This document shows, piece by piece, positions 44,473 to 54,501 of a stretch of 64,000 nt of DNA. The notes below the pieces were generated by a model. It worked only from the letters and a program-made list of their open reading frames with translations, was not told the DNA's origin and made no database searches. The DNA comes from an uncultured Aquimarina sp. (lineage in GTDB: Bacteria > Bacteroidota > Bacteroidia > Flavobacteriales > Flavobacteriaceae), in the NCBI GenBank assembly GCA_947492105.1, contig CANLMN010000023.1:1-64000 (forward strand), written 5' to 3'. The first letter of the stretch is position 1. Each line of letters opens with the position of its first letter. Made by a program: the position numbers and the translations under genes.

Positions 44473-45852
44473 CTAGTTCTTAACAAATACTTGAGAAGAA
44501 GCACCTGTCTTTGTTGTTACCGCAATAATGTACATTCCTTGTGGTAGTGTATTAACTGATAATGTATTATTGATGTTCTTGACGATAGTTTTTGAGATCA
44601 ATTTCCCTTCGATAGAGCTAATACTAATCTCTGAAGCAATAGAATTTTCTAGACCGTTGATATGAATGGATGCCGAAGCAGGATTCGGGTAAATGGTAAA
44701 ATCAGCATTTTTAGTATTGCCTAATATACCAAGAGATTTACAATCACGGAACTCATTCCATGCGGGACATGATTTTTGTACCACCTGAATTGTTGTATTG
44801 TCAACGATTTCTGATGTAGATGAGCTTCTATTATTGTCCCAAACATGAACATCTGTTGCTGGCGATGGCTGTTTTTCTGGGTCCAAGATGAGTCTTGCTG
44901 TAGGGATGCTACCTTTGGCATTTGATAAGTTGATGGTGTTTTCAAAAATAGCACTATATTTTCCTGTTTTATACGAATAGCCTCCAAAAGTTCTGTTACT
45001 AATATCAATGATAGCATTAAGATTTTCAGCACCTTTGTCTACATTAAAGGTGTTTCCGTATACGTAACCATATAGTCCTTTGAGGTCGATAAAAGTGTCA
45101 CTGTAATTCACTCCTGTAATACCTTCTGCATAGAACGTATTATTGCGAATTATGGTTCGTTCTGTTCCTTCTTTGATATCAAAAGCTTCGGCACTAATAT
45201 TCGGACCGAAAACACAATTTTCGACAATATTATTATTACAATTAGGATCAAATTTATTGTGCGCTCCTCTATCAGATCCTATGTATACGCCTTCACCAAA
45301 ACCTTTATCTTTTTCACTACGCATTCCAGTATTTGTAACGAGGCAGTTTTTGATCAAATTATTGCTAGATCCTTTTCTTAAGTGGATGGCCTCTTGCCCG
45401 ATGTCAGAAACTTCTACATTGATTAGTTGACAGTTGCTGGCATCGTCGAGTACAATTCCTTTTAATACTTTTTGAACAATAATGTCCTTGATGATCCAAT
45501 AATCTCCAGACATATTAAGACCATACCAAGAGTAGCCACTTCTGTTGGCGGTAATAATAGGTTTTTCATCAGCTGAGAATCCTCTTAAGATAATAGGATT
45601 GCCTTTTTCCCCATCTCTGTCAGAGGAGAAAGCGGAGTAATTTTTTGCAGGACTTTCTTTGCCGCCTACATAGATGCCTTTTTTGAGGATAATTTCATCT
45701 CCTGGTTTGGCGTTGTCCATTGCTTTTTGGAGGCAGTCGTCGGAGTCACAAATGATGGAGTTTGTTCCATTAGATTGAAAAGCATGTATGCTGCTTGAAA
45801 CGATCAATAGGGCTAAATACAATGGTGTCCGAATGTAGTTTTTCTTTTTCAT
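44473..45852 (-). CDS. Right-handed beta-helix (pectate-lyase-like) protein with T9SS sorting domain
   Basis: I start at ATG 45852 (MKKKNYIRTPLYLALLIVSS, signal peptide). The body begins DDCLQKAMDNAKPGDEIILK, then GIYVGG, the opening of many PL6/PL9-like and DUF1565 polysaccharide-active beta-helices. Repeated rungs follow: YWIIKDIIVQKVLKGIVLDD, CQLINVEVSDIGQEAIHLRK, NLIKNCLVTNTGMR, NNNIVENCVFGPNISAEAFD. After two Cys in SCPAWNEFRDC comes the sorting domain (FTIYPNPASASIHINGL ... LPQGMYIIAVTTKTG). Binding or cleavage of an acidic polysaccharide is likely, but the substrate is unknown. Confidence 0.82.
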   Translation of the reverse strand: MKKKNYIRTPLYLALLIVSSSIHAFQSNGTNSIICDSDDCLQKAMDNAKPGDEIILKKGIYVGGKESPAKNYSAFSSDRDGEKGNPIILRGFSADEKPIITANRSGYSWYGLNMSGDYWIIKDIIVQKVLKGIVLDDASNCQLINVEVSDIGQEAIHLRKGSSNNLIKNCLVTNTGMRSEKDKGFGEGVYIGSDRGAHNKFDPNCNNNIVENCVFGPNISAEAFDIKEGTERTIIRNNTFYAEGITGVNYSDTFIDLKGLYGYVYGNTFNVDKGAENLNAIIDISNRTFGGYSYKTGKYSAIFENTINLSNAKGSIPTARLILDPEKQPSPATDVHVWDNNRSSSTSEIVDNTTIQVVQKSCPAWNEFRDCKSLGILGNTKNADFTIYPNPASASIHINGLENSIASEISISSIEGKLISKTIVKNINNTLSVNTLPQGMYIIAVTTKTGASSQVFVKN

Positions 45853-46108
45853 TTTTTTTATTTTGAGGGGAAGTCTATTTTTAGATAAGACTTTAATGAA
45901 CAAGCATAACGCTTGTATTGGTGAGATGTTTCTTAAGACGAGAATTTTTTTTGAAAAATTAATAAAATCAATATTTTATTAAGAATTAATTAGCTTTTAT
46001 TGCATTCATGTTGCGTTTTTCTTGAGATAATTGAAGTTTTTTTTGACTGTAATATAGAAGGATAGATTAATACGTGTTCATAGCTATCCAAATATTGGTG
46101 CGGGAGTA

Positions 46109-46960
46109 TCAGGATTTTATTTTGTTTTTTATCGTTCTCCAGCGTAGCTTTCGGATAAACTGCCCTTCGTTTTTGGATACAAGATAGGGTAAAGCTTGTT
46201 TCTTGGCTTTCAAATATCCTTTGAGATACGATAAGACTAGCGACGCATCCTTTTTCTGAAAAGCCATTTTACTGGCAGCTATTAAGGTGATTAAGAATCC
46301 ATAGCGCATTTTGTATAGTGCTTCGCCTTGCATGTATTTAGAGGTTTTGTGGTAGGTTTTTCCCGTGGGTTTTAGGTGTTTTACGATAAGATTTGTGTCT
46401 GTTAGTATTTTCCAATCATGATATTGGGCAAGTAAAACATCAACAGTGTCCCATCCGATAGATTTTTTGAGCCCTCCTATATCGGTAAAACAAGATTTTC
46501 GATACATTTTAATGGGACCGCGAACATGATTCTTGTCAGCAATATTTTCATAAACCCATGATTGGCCTTTTTTGACATGTAAGATGCCAGAAGCGATTCC
46601 AACTTTTGGGTGAGTACGAAATAGCGAGACAACGGTTTCTAGATAATTTGACGGGAAGATCAAATCTGCATCAAATTTACAGATGAACTCCACATCATTA
46701 CTTAATAGTTGATATCCTTTGTAGAAAGCATTAATGACTTTGCTTCCTGGGAGGTGTGAAGTTCCGGATTGGGTGTTTAGTGTAGTGATGAAACCGTATT
46801 GTTGTTCAAATTTTTTGGCAATTGCTTGGGTATTATCTGTAGAATTGTCATTCACAATAATTATTTTTTGTGGTAGCAAGGTTTGTGAAACAAGTGATTC
46901 TAGAGTTTGAGTAAGGTATTGTTCCTCGTTGTGCGCAGGTATGATAATTTGGATGTTCAC
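46109..46960 (-). CDS. Glycosyltransferase family 2
   Basis: GT-A fold: VNIQIIIPAHNEEQYLTQTL, IIIVNDNSTDNTQAIAKKFE, and the DxD metal site in CKFDADLIFPSNYL, then GIASGILHVKKGQSWVYENI and a GGLKKSIGWDTVDV acceptor-type region. I choose GTG 46960. The ATG 15 codons upstream sits around a TATATTTG -7 element (46990-46983 on the minus strand), which would then be within the coding sequence. 283 residues, no membrane helix clearly visible beyond a weak hydrophobic segment (GFLITLIAASKMAF). Its acceptor and sugar are unknown. Confidence 0.85.
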   Translation of the reverse strand: MNIQIIIPAHNEEQYLTQTLESLVSQTLLPQKIIIVNDNSTDNTQAIAKKFEQQYGFITTLNTQSGTSHLPGSKVINAFYKGYQLLSNDVEFICKFDADLIFPSNYLETVVSLFRTHPKVGIASGILHVKKGQSWVYENIADKNHVRGPIKMYRKSCFTDIGGLKKSIGWDTVDVLLAQYHDWKILTDTNLIVKHLKPTGKTYHKTSKYMQGEALYKMRYGFLITLIAASKMAFQKKDASLVLSYLKGYLKAKKQALPYLVSKNEGQFIRKLRWRTIKNKIKS

Positions 46961-46982
46961 AAATGGATTGTTTGTTTGTGTG

Positions 46983-46990
46983 CAAATATA
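46983..46990 (-). promoter_or_regulatory. -7 promoter element for the GT2 gene
   Basis: TATATTTG on the minus strand, 22 bp upstream of GTG 46960. It supports the shorter start. No -33 TTG at normal spacing. Confidence 0.4.
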
Positions 46991-47201
46991 GTGTAATAGG
47001 TGCATAGATAATAATGGGGTCTTTTTTGGTGTTGGTCATGTTGTTTTGCGTAAGTGCTTTATGGATTGTGTAGTGCTGGGAATAAAAAGGAGATGGGGAT
47101 TGTTGGACAAGGAGATTAGAAATATATTAGAGAGAAATAGCGATTGATCAGATTAGAACTACTACACTTTTTAGTACTTTTGAGGTCTCAAAAAAGAATT
47201 G

Positions 47202-48839
47202 ATGATTTCAGTAGATAGTTTAGCAGTAGCATTTAATGGTTCCACTTTATTTAGTGATGTTTCTTTTGTTATTAATGCCACGGACAAAATTGCATTAATG
47301 GGAAAAAATGGTGCAGGAAAATCCACAATGATGAAAATTGTTGCAGGAGTACAAAGTCCTACCAAAGGACACGTGAGAGCGCCCAAAGATGCTGTTATTG
47401 CTTATTTGCCACAACATTTGCTTACAGAAGATGATTGTACCGTGTTCGAAGAAGCGGCAAAGGCTTTTAGTCAGGTTTTTGAAATGAAAGCGGAGATGGA
47501 GGAGCTCAATAAACAATTGGAAACCAGAACCGATTATGAGAGCGATACGTATATGAAAATTATAGAAAGAGTGTCTGATCTGGGGGAGAAGTATTATGCT
47601 TTAGAAGAGGTGAATTATGATGCAGAGGTAGAAAAGGCACTAAAAGGCTTAGGTTTTAAGCAAGAAGATTTTGCAAGACAAACAAAAGAATTTTCTGGAG
47701 GATGGCGTATGAGAATTGAGCTCGCCAAAATCTTATTGCAAAAACCAGATTTGATTTTGTTAGACGAGCCAACCAATCATATCGATATAGAATCTGTAAT
47801 TTGGTTAGAAGATTTTTTGATAAACAAAGCCAATGCCGTAATGGTGATCTCTCATGATCGCGCATTTATTGATGCGATCACTAATCGTACAATCGAAGTC
47901 ACAATGGGACGGATTTATGATTATAAGGCTAATTATTCTCACTACCTGGAACTACGTGAGGATAGGCGGTCTCATCAAATCAAGGCATATCAAGAACAGC
48001 AAAAATTTATCGCAGATAATAGAGCTTTTATAGAGCGCTTCAAGGGAACATATTCTAAAACGAATCAAGTTTCTTCTCGAGAACGAATGTTGGAAAAGCT
48101 ACAAATTATCGAGATAGATGAAGTGGATAATTCTTCCTTAAAATTGCGTTTTCCACCTGCTCCTCGTTCTGGGGATTATCCTGTAGTAGTCAAAGAGGTG
48201 TCAAAGGCTTATGATGGGAATATTGTTTTTAAAAACGCCAATATGTCTATTGCACGTGGTGAGAAAGTGTCTTTTGTTGGACGTAATGGAGAAGGTAAAT
48301 CGACAATGATCAAAGCTATTTTGAACGAAATAGCGGTTGAGGGGACTTGTGAATTAGGTCATAATGTTAAAGTGGGGTATTTTGCACAAAATCAGGCAGC
48401 TTTACTTGATCCAGAGTTGACAGTTTTTCAAACCGTAGACGAGGTTGCAGAAGGTGAGGTTCGTACACAGATTAAAAATATTCTCGGACGTTTCATGTTT
48501 GCTGGTGATGATATAGATAAAAAGGTGCGAGTATTATCTGGAGGAGAGAAAACACGATTGGCAATGGTCAAATTGCTTTTAGAACCTGTGAATCTTCTTA
48601 TTTTGGATGAACCAACGAATCATTTAGATTTAAAATCAAAAGATGTCCTCAAAGAAGCATTGAGTGCCTTTGATGGGACTTTGATCTTGGTATCTCATGA
48701 TAGAGATTTTTTGCAAGGCTTGGCGCAAAAAGTTTTCGAATTCAAAGAACAACGTGTTATTGAACATTTTGAAACTATTGATGACTTTTTGAAACGAAAT
48801 AAAATAAAAAATATAGCTGACATTAATTTAATGAAATAG
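47202..48839 (+). CDS. ABC-F family ATPase (translation factor type)
   Basis: A soluble protein with two ABC domains and no membrane segment. Domain 1: Walker A GKNGAGKST, signature FSGGWRMRIELAKILL, Walker B LILLDEPTNHIDIES. Domain 2: GRNGEGKST, LSGGEKTRLAMVKLLL, LLILDEPTNHLDLKS. The inter-domain linker is the helical P-site tRNA interaction motif with an EDRRSHQIKAYQEQQKF start. ABC-F proteins act on ribosomes, in translation or antibiotic protection. ATG 47202 directly follows an in-frame TTG at 47199; I take ATG. A TACTTTTG -7-like element lies at 47175-47182. Confidence 0.93.
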   Translation: MISVDSLAVAFNGSTLFSDVSFVINATDKIALMGKNGAGKSTMMKIVAGVQSPTKGHVRAPKDAVIAYLPQHLLTEDDCTVFEEAAKAFSQVFEMKAEMEELNKQLETRTDYESDTYMKIIERVSDLGEKYYALEEVNYDAEVEKALKGLGFKQEDFARQTKEFSGGWRMRIELAKILLQKPDLILLDEPTNHIDIESVIWLEDFLINKANAVMVISHDRAFIDAITNRTIEVTMGRIYDYKANYSHYLELREDRRSHQIKAYQEQQKFIADNRAFIERFKGTYSKTNQVSSRERMLEKLQIIEIDEVDNSSLKLRFPPAPRSGDYPVVVKEVSKAYDGNIVFKNANMSIARGEKVSFVGRNGEGKSTMIKAILNEIAVEGTCELGHNVKVGYFAQNQAALLDPELTVFQTVDEVAEGEVRTQIKNILGRFMFAGDDIDKKVRVLSGGEKTRLAMVKLLLEPVNLLILDEPTNHLDLKSKDVLKEALSAFDGTLILVSHDRDFLQGLAQKVFEFKEQRVIEHFETIDDFLKRNKIKNIADINLMK

Positions 48840-49092
48840 TGGAGGGACTATTCCAGTTTTTTTGGCAAAGCACTAATGCTGTTTTATGTCAAGGGTTTGT
48901 TTGTTAGTTGCTTGATAGACAGTTAATGCATATTGATGGTCAAGTAAGCAGATGTTGTGCCAACATAGATGTATATTCTGTATATGAGACCATGTTTTTT
49001 TATATATTAAAAAAGACCGTTGTATTACGCAGGATCAGCTACGAAATAACAAGGTGTTTAGAGTGAAAAACGACAAGTTGGTGACTATACTA

Positions 49093-50109
49093 TTATGACA
49101 AAGTTGATTCACGTTCTATAAGCGTTGTTTTGATTACCTTGGTTTTTGGTAAATAAGCTTTTGCACGCAATTCTAGTTTGTCAATAAGAATCTTGGCTGC
49201 AGTTTTTCCCAAACGTTTTGCATGTTGCGAAACTGTGGTCAGTGCTGGATAGGTGTATTTGGCCATCCCGCCATCAGAAAAACCTAGTATGGCAATATCA
49301 TTTGGAACACTCTTGCCTATTTTTACAGACATATTTATAGAGTTTACAGCTGCTAGTTCGTCGAGAGCAACAATACCATCAATATCGTTTTCTTTCAAAA
49401 AAACTTCAATGCGCTCTTCAGCATTTGTAGCTTTTTTCATTTCTAGTTTTAGTAAATTTACATTTTCGTGTTCTTTTATGGCAGCTTTGACTCCATCCAT
49501 TCGCAATTTGGCAACACTGAGACCAGCAATTGTAGAGATCACCGCAATATTTTTACAATTATTGTTTGTAATCAAGTATTTTATGGCATTACTAGCGCCT
49601 TCTTTATCATCACCAATTACTTTGTCACAATAAATGTCATCAGCAACACGGTCAAACATTATAATTGGGATGTCATCTTTGAGTACTTCTTCAAAGTGAG
49701 CAGTTTCGTTTTTGACTTGCGTTTCTTGACTCATTGCAAGGATAAATCCATCAACTCCATTGTAAGAAAGCATGTCTAGGTACTCTAATTCCTTTTTGTA
49801 GGATTCATTAGTGATACAGGTGACAATTTTATACCCATCTTTAGATGCTTCTTTTTCTATTCCTAGAAGTGCTTTGGCAAAGAACGGATTCAGAATGTCC
49901 GGAATAATTACTCCAATACTTTTTGTTTTGTTGCTCTTTAAGCTTACCGCAAGAGCATTGGGTTTGTAATTGTGTTTTTTGGCAAGTGCTTTGACTTTGT
50001 CGATGGTTTTTTGGCTAATTTCTGAATCATCTTTTAGTGATTTAGAAACGGTAGAGATAGATAAATTCAACTCTTCCGCCAATTGTTTTAAGGTTACTTT
50101 TTTTCTCAT
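49093..50109 (-). CDS. LacI family transcriptional regulator
   Basis: The N-terminal HTH VTLKQLAEELNLSISTVSKS plus hinge helix (NALAVSLKSNKTKSIGVIIP) is followed by a periplasmic-binding-protein-like effector domain (FFAKALLGIEKEASKDGYKI, DGFILAMSQET, VIGDDKEGASNAIKYLI, GIVALDELAAVNSINM, AILGFSDGGMAKYTYPALTT). 338 residues, complete. It most likely senses a sugar or nucleoside. No sugar utilisation operon is adjacent; the nearest transporter is the SSS symporter 2 kb away on the other strand, so its target is uncertain. Confidence 0.94.
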   Translation of the reverse strand: MRKKVTLKQLAEELNLSISTVSKSLKDDSEISQKTIDKVKALAKKHNYKPNALAVSLKSNKTKSIGVIIPDILNPFFAKALLGIEKEASKDGYKIVTCITNESYKKELEYLDMLSYNGVDGFILAMSQETQVKNETAHFEEVLKDDIPIIMFDRVADDIYCDKVIGDDKEGASNAIKYLITNNNCKNIAVISTIAGLSVAKLRMDGVKAAIKEHENVNLLKLEMKKATNAEERIEVFLKENDIDGIVALDELAAVNSINMSVKIGKSVPNDIAILGFSDGGMAKYTYPALTTVSQHAKRLGKTAAKILIDKLELRAKAYLPKTKVIKTTLIERESTLS

Positions 50110-50379
50110 TTGATTGTTTTCTTAGCCCCTTTTAAATTATTTTTTTTAAATGTATTCGTGCAAAATACTGTGCAAACCTATAGCATTTCTTCAGAAAAAT
50201 GAAGTGATCTTCAATAATTCCTACTCGTAATATTGCATTGGTAATTTGAATGTCTTTTTATTGAGATAAGTACCAAAATTTACAACTTTCTTTGAGAATT
50301 AAAAAAAATATGTACTATTAAAAAAAAGGTTTAACAGTAATTCATGTATATAATTAACGTATTGATGAGTGAGTGTAGT

Positions 50380-51144
50380 TTATAATAGGCTCATTTCTTG
50401 CCAATTTTCAAAAATCAAATGATTGATGTTGAGTTTTGGATACTGTTTTTTGACTTGTTCTATTGTTTGTTCGTCAAGGATTTGATTCCAGTGTAGTTTT
50501 TTTTGTATCTCTTGAATCTTAGAAACTTCTGATGCGTGAATAATGGTATAAATACGATTGTTTTGATGATACATTTCTATGTTAGAAATAGTGTTTTTTT
50601 CGAGATATGCTCTGAACTTTTGTAGAGGATACTTCTGAAATAATTCAAGAGGGAATGTTTTTTCTATTTCAGTATTCATTTCTAAATACAAAATCGTTTT
50701 GTAGGAAGAGTCTGTTTGTAAAGTGTTTTTGGTAAACTCAAATATAGGAGTAAGTTCTTTGTGATAATTCAAGGGAGTGCCAGTCAAACTTTTGGACATT
50801 TCCTGAAAGTTTTTGAATGTAGGTAGGGCGTCCATTAGTTGGTTAAAAATTGTAGCTTTTGTGTTTAGCAAGGTGTAATGAATGAAATAACTACTGTCTA
50901 ATTGTGCGACTTGTATTTGCTGAAGACCAATTTTTTTAGCGTCTTCTAGCATCATATGCCATGCGTCACTTTGGTAGAGTATTTTTAAATCTTCTATCTT
51001 CGAAAAAAAATGATAAGCTTTTTGAAGTTTTAGGGTTTTCTTAGCTGTGTCTTCGGGAGTAGGGATAGCTGTTTTTTTGGAATCGTTCTTACATCCTACA
51101 ATAAGTAGTAAAAGAAGTACTAGGGTTGTTGTCTTTTTTGGCAT
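50380..51144 (-). CDS. Lipoprotein of unknown function
   Basis: The signal MPKKTTTLVLLLLLIVGC ends in a lipobox Cys at position 18. The mature part (~236 residues) contains helical segments (FSKIEDLKILYQSDAWHMML, IFNQLMDALPTFKNFQEMSK) and alternating strands (YKTILYLEMNTEIEKTFPLE). It looks like a globular periplasmic or surface domain, without recognisable catalytic motifs. It stands alone between the LacI regulator and a long non-coding stretch. Related proteins are probably confined to close relatives; I recognise none. Confidence 0.65.
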   Translation of the reverse strand: MPKKTTTLVLLLLLIVGCKNDSKKTAIPTPEDTAKKTLKLQKAYHFFSKIEDLKILYQSDAWHMMLEDAKKIGLQQIQVAQLDSSYFIHYTLLNTKATIFNQLMDALPTFKNFQEMSKSLTGTPLNYHKELTPIFEFTKNTLQTDSSYKTILYLEMNTEIEKTFPLELFQKYPLQKFRAYLEKNTISNIEMYHQNNRIYTIIHASEVSKIQEIQKKLHWNQILDEQTIEQVKKQYPKLNINHLIFENWQEMSLL

Positions 51145-52141
51145 AGTGAATTCAGTCTAGATGTAATTATATAGTGTAAATATACTCTAAGGTTTTAATA
51201 AAATACCTCTTTGGACCATTCCCGAATTTGGGATCTGTAAATTTTGTGCGTTTGTTACTTTTGACAACCAAATCGAAAAAGAATGGATTGATAGATCTTA
51301 ATTCTACAGTTGAACACATTCTGACTTTTTGTTATCGACCAAAAATGAGGTGAAATTAGACCAGATGAGAAATCTTTTGAGATTTATAGTTGCGCTAAGG
51401 ATGAGAAGCGCAACGAAATATAGACGAATTTGATCCATTTTTTTAGGAAAAGAAAAATTCAAAATGAGTTTATTAGAATAATACGGGCTTCTTTCTAAGC
51501 ATGATACTAGAGTATAAACAGGAAAAATAAGTGATTATTGTATGTTCGGATTTCATCGTATCATGCTTAGGTCAAATAAAAATAGCATGATATTCACATG
51601 AATATTTGTTGGTGTAACCAAGGTATAGTGGTACTTGATTTTATTTTTGTACTGGAGTTATTGAGATAGAGAAAAGATCATTTTGTGGGAGATATCCTAT
51701 GGAGGAGGTTTGCATTTGGGGAATAGCGGTAGGATTTCGATTTTTTACGAAAACATTTTATTGGGTCGAGGATAGACGTTTTTAATGCAAAAGGACAAAA
51801 TTATTCCTGTTTTGTTGCTATAATCGCAAGATAAAACTGGAATGAATACCCAAACCTTAGAGTAAAACAGGAAGAAAAGCACGAAAAAATCTATACAAAA
51901 TCTTGTCTACGGGTCTTCTTGTTTTTATTTGTAGTGAATGTTTTTTTTGTATTTAATTATCTTTTTTTCAATGAGTTAATGTGTTTTATTCTTGATTTTA
52001 TTAGTGGAAATATAGATCAGAGTCCCGTGATTTTATGGGATATTCTTTTTTAGTTAAAATCCAAAATTGATAACAACAAAAAAATATTTACCTTTAGGAG
52101 CTTAATTTTTTAACAAAAAATCAAAATCAAAAACACAAAAA
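51145..52141. other. ~1-kb gene-free region upstream of the symporter gene
   Basis: No frame of convincing protein character exists in 997 bp. It contains a perfect 13-bp inverted repeat, CTAAGCATGATAC (51495-51507) and GTATCATGCTTAG (51558-51570), and a 10-bp one, TTCCTGTTTT (51806-51815) and AAAACAGGAA (51864-51873). Both could be RNA structure or remnants of a mobile element. Confidence 0.5.
51495..51570. repeat. 13-bp perfect inverted repeat with 50-nt spacer
   Basis: The arms CTAAGCATGATAC and GTATCATGCTTAG are exact reverse complements. They could be ends of a small excised or inserted element, or a hairpin of a non-coding RNA. Confidence 0.55.
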
Positions 52142-53725
52142 ATGGGTTTACTAATATTTATAGCGTTTACAGTCATGGTGGGGGTAATTTCCTACTTAGC
52201 AACAAGAAAAGTAGATGAGGATTCCTCTGCTGGATATTTTCTTGGGGGACGTAGTCTTACTGCCGGTGTAATCGCCGGTTCTCTGTTACTTACAAATTTA
52301 TCTACAGAACAGATTGTAGGACTTAATGGTTCAGCCTATAGTGATGGTATTTTGGTAATGGCTTGGGAAACTTTAGCAGCTATAGCTATGGTTATTTGTG
52401 CAATCTTTTTATTACCTAGGTATCTCAAAGGGGGGATAAGTACGATTCCGACATATTTGGAGCGTAGATTTGATACTACAACAAAAGCAATGACATCAGG
52501 TTTGTTTTTGAGTGGTTATGCGATAGTGTTACTTCCGATTGTATTGTATTCGGGATCACTTGCAATTAGTGGGATGTTTGGATTGCCAGAGCTATTGGGT
52601 CTTTCAGAATGGGAGACAATTTGGGTTTGTGTTTGGAGTATAGGTATTATCGGAGGTGTTTATGCTGTCTTCGGGGGATTAAAAGCCGTTGCGGTATCTG
52701 ATACAATTAATGCTGTTGGATTACTAATAGGAGGATTGTTGATTCCTGTTTTTGGACTGATCGCTATTAGTGATGATAACAGTGTTTTTGGAGGGTTGTC
52801 TAAATTGATGAATGAACATCCAGAAAAATTTAATGCAATTGGTGATGATAGTACTTCTATCCCATTTGCAACGATATTTACGGGGATGATGTTGGTGCAA
52901 TTGTTCTACTGGGGTACCAATCAGCAAATTATACAACGTGCATTGGGTGCAAAAAACCTTGCAGAAGGACAAAAAGGTCTATTGTTGGCTGCTTTTTTCA
53001 AAATATTAGGTCCTATTATAGTGGTGCTTCCAGGGATTATAGCTTTTCATTATTTCGAGGGAAGCTTAGAGACAGCTGATCAGTCATATCCTAGATTAGT
53101 TGCTGCGGTATTGCCAAAAGCATTTGTTGGGTTCTTTGCAGCCGTATTGTTTGGTGCTATTTTGAGTTCGTTTAATAGTGCGCTGAATAGTTCGGTGACA
53201 TTATTCGGAATTGATATTTATAAGCAGTTTGTCAATAAAGAAGCAGAAGAGAAACAGGTTGTGAAAGTAGGAAAGCGTTTTGGGATAATTTTAGCCTTGT
53301 TTTCTATGTGTATTGCACCATTTTTGTACATGGCTTCAGAAGGGTTGTTTGGATACTTGCAATTAGTTAATGGAGCATACAGTGTGCCTATTTTGACAGT
53401 GATTGTGGTTGGTTTTATGACCAAAAGAGTTCCAGCAATTTCGGCAAAAGCGGGAATTGTATTCGCGTTTTCTCTTTACGTATTATACATTGTCTTGGAT
53501 AACGTGTTAGAGGTAGAAGGATTGCCACATTTCTTACATGTACAGTTTATAACATTTGTGTCGACAGTAGTGTTGATGTTGGTTATTGCTAAGCTGAAAC
53601 CTAGAGAAACAGATTATATACAGAAATATACAAAAGAAGTAGATGTTAATAATTGGAAGTACGTGAAGCCTGTTGGTATAGCTATTTGCCTTGTAGTGAT
53701 TAGCACCTATATTATCTTCAGCTAA
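52142..53725 (+). CDS. Sodium:solute symporter (SSS/SLC5 family)
   Basis: A 527-residue polytopic membrane protein with about 13-14 hydrophobic helices. SSS features are YFLGGRSLTAGVIAGSLLLT, NLSTEQIVGLNGSAYSDGI, IFLLPRYLKGGISTIPTYLE with RRFD, GVYAVFGGLKAVAVSDTINA, QIIQRALGAKNLAEGQKGLL and LFGAILSSFNSALNSSVTLF (sodium site Ser/Asn). It resembles the sugar (SglT-like) branch, so a Na+-coupled sugar uptake role is likely. It is monocistronic, with a long leader region and a strong terminator. Confidence 0.92.
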   Translation: MGLLIFIAFTVMVGVISYLATRKVDEDSSAGYFLGGRSLTAGVIAGSLLLTNLSTEQIVGLNGSAYSDGILVMAWETLAAIAMVICAIFLLPRYLKGGISTIPTYLERRFDTTTKAMTSGLFLSGYAIVLLPIVLYSGSLAISGMFGLPELLGLSEWETIWVCVWSIGIIGGVYAVFGGLKAVAVSDTINAVGLLIGGLLIPVFGLIAISDDNSVFGGLSKLMNEHPEKFNAIGDDSTSIPFATIFTGMMLVQLFYWGTNQQIIQRALGAKNLAEGQKGLLLAAFFKILGPIIVVLPGIIAFHYFEGSLETADQSYPRLVAAVLPKAFVGFFAAVLFGAILSSFNSALNSSVTLFGIDIYKQFVNKEAEEKQVVKVGKRFGIILALFSMCIAPFLYMASEGLFGYLQLVNGAYSVPILTVIVVGFMTKRVPAISAKAGIVFAFSLYVLYIVLDNVLEVEGLPHFLHVQFITFVSTVVLMLVIAKLKPRETDYIQKYTKEVDVNNWKYVKPVGIAICLVVISTYIIFS

Positions 53726-53756
53726 TATTTGTTCGGTTATATATTCTTAAAAAAAA

Positions 53757-53789
53757 AAGTTGTCGCAGTATTGTGGCAACTTTTTTTTG
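53757..53789 (+). terminator. Intrinsic terminator after the symporter gene
   Basis: AAGTTGTCGC and GTGGCAACTT form the stem, followed by eight T and preceded by an A tract. Confidence 0.8.
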
Positions 53790-54055
53790 TTCTGAAAAAG
53801 CAAAAAAAATCATTTAATATAGAAATTTCAAGATGGTATAAAGGGGTTTTGTGTCAATAAATAGTGTTAACTAAGTTTAGTAGTTCTCGTTTATGAGATA
53901 CAAAAATTGCGATGAGAAATAGGTTTCTCTATTTGGAGTAATTGAATGTGTTATAGGTGTAGATAAGATAAGAATACAGATCATAATTTTTTTGCAATAC
54001 GAAGTGTAGGGTTTTATGTATTTTTGAGACTAACTATTTTAAAAACCTATATTAT
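53790..54055. other. Intergenic region with a probable promoter for the arsenosugar genes
   Basis: No gene. TTTG (53991-53994) and TATTTTTG (54019-54026) are 24 bp apart, a slightly long version of the Bacteroidota promoter, 30 bp before ATG 54056. Confidence 0.45.
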
Positions 54056-54391
54056 ATGTCAAAAACGTATTATGATCCGGCAGATTTGAGAAAATTTGGT
54101 AAAATTGCAGAGTGGAATGAAGAGCTGGGATCCAAATTTTTTGAGTATTACGGAAAAGTGTTTGAAGAAGGTGCTTTGTCCGAACGGGAGAAATCATTGA
54201 TAGCTCTTGCGGTATCTCATGTAGTGCAGTGCCCATATTGTATTGATGCATATACAAAGGACGGTTTGCAAAGGGGGATAGCCAAAGAGGAAATGATGGA
54301 GGCTGTGCATGTAGGAGCTGCTATCAAGAGTGGAGCAACACTAGTTCATGGCGTGCAAATGATGAACAAATATGATAAATTATCAATGTAG
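54056..54391 (+). CDS. Arsenosugar biosynthesis-associated peroxidase-like (AhpD-like) protein
   Basis: A 111-residue carboxymuconolactone decarboxylase/AhpD-fold protein: LSEREKSLIALAVSHVVQCP then YCIDAYTKDG holds the CxxC pair Cys59/Cys62, and AVHVGAAIKSGATLVHGVQM is the second conserved helix. The start YYDPADLRKFGKIAEWNEEL is typical of the small peroxidase-like proteins found next to arsS, which I recall as a named subfamily. The arsS gene follows 110 bp downstream on the same strand. Its exact chemical role is not established. Confidence 0.85.
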   Translation: MSKTYYDPADLRKFGKIAEWNEELGSKFFEYYGKVFEEGALSEREKSLIALAVSHVVQCPYCIDAYTKDGLQRGIAKEEMMEAVHVGAAIKSGATLVHGVQMMNKYDKLSM

Positions 54392-54501
54392 TTTGTGATT
54401 TGAAGCAAAAAACTACAATTTATAAATAAAGAGAGTTGTGAGGATATGGTGCTAAAAAAAATAGCTAAAACTTAAGAACTCAAAACTTATATTAAAAAGA
54501 G

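Noticed and set aside
48840-49092. Possible tRNA gene in the gap before the LacI regulator
   Set aside because: No cloverleaf arms or T-loop sequence could be found; the same holds for the other gaps examined by eye.
49093-53725. LacI regulator, lipoprotein and SSS symporter as one sugar-use locus
   Set aside because: The genes are on different strands and separated by ~1 kb without a gene; there are no catabolic genes nearby, so the link is too weak to claim.
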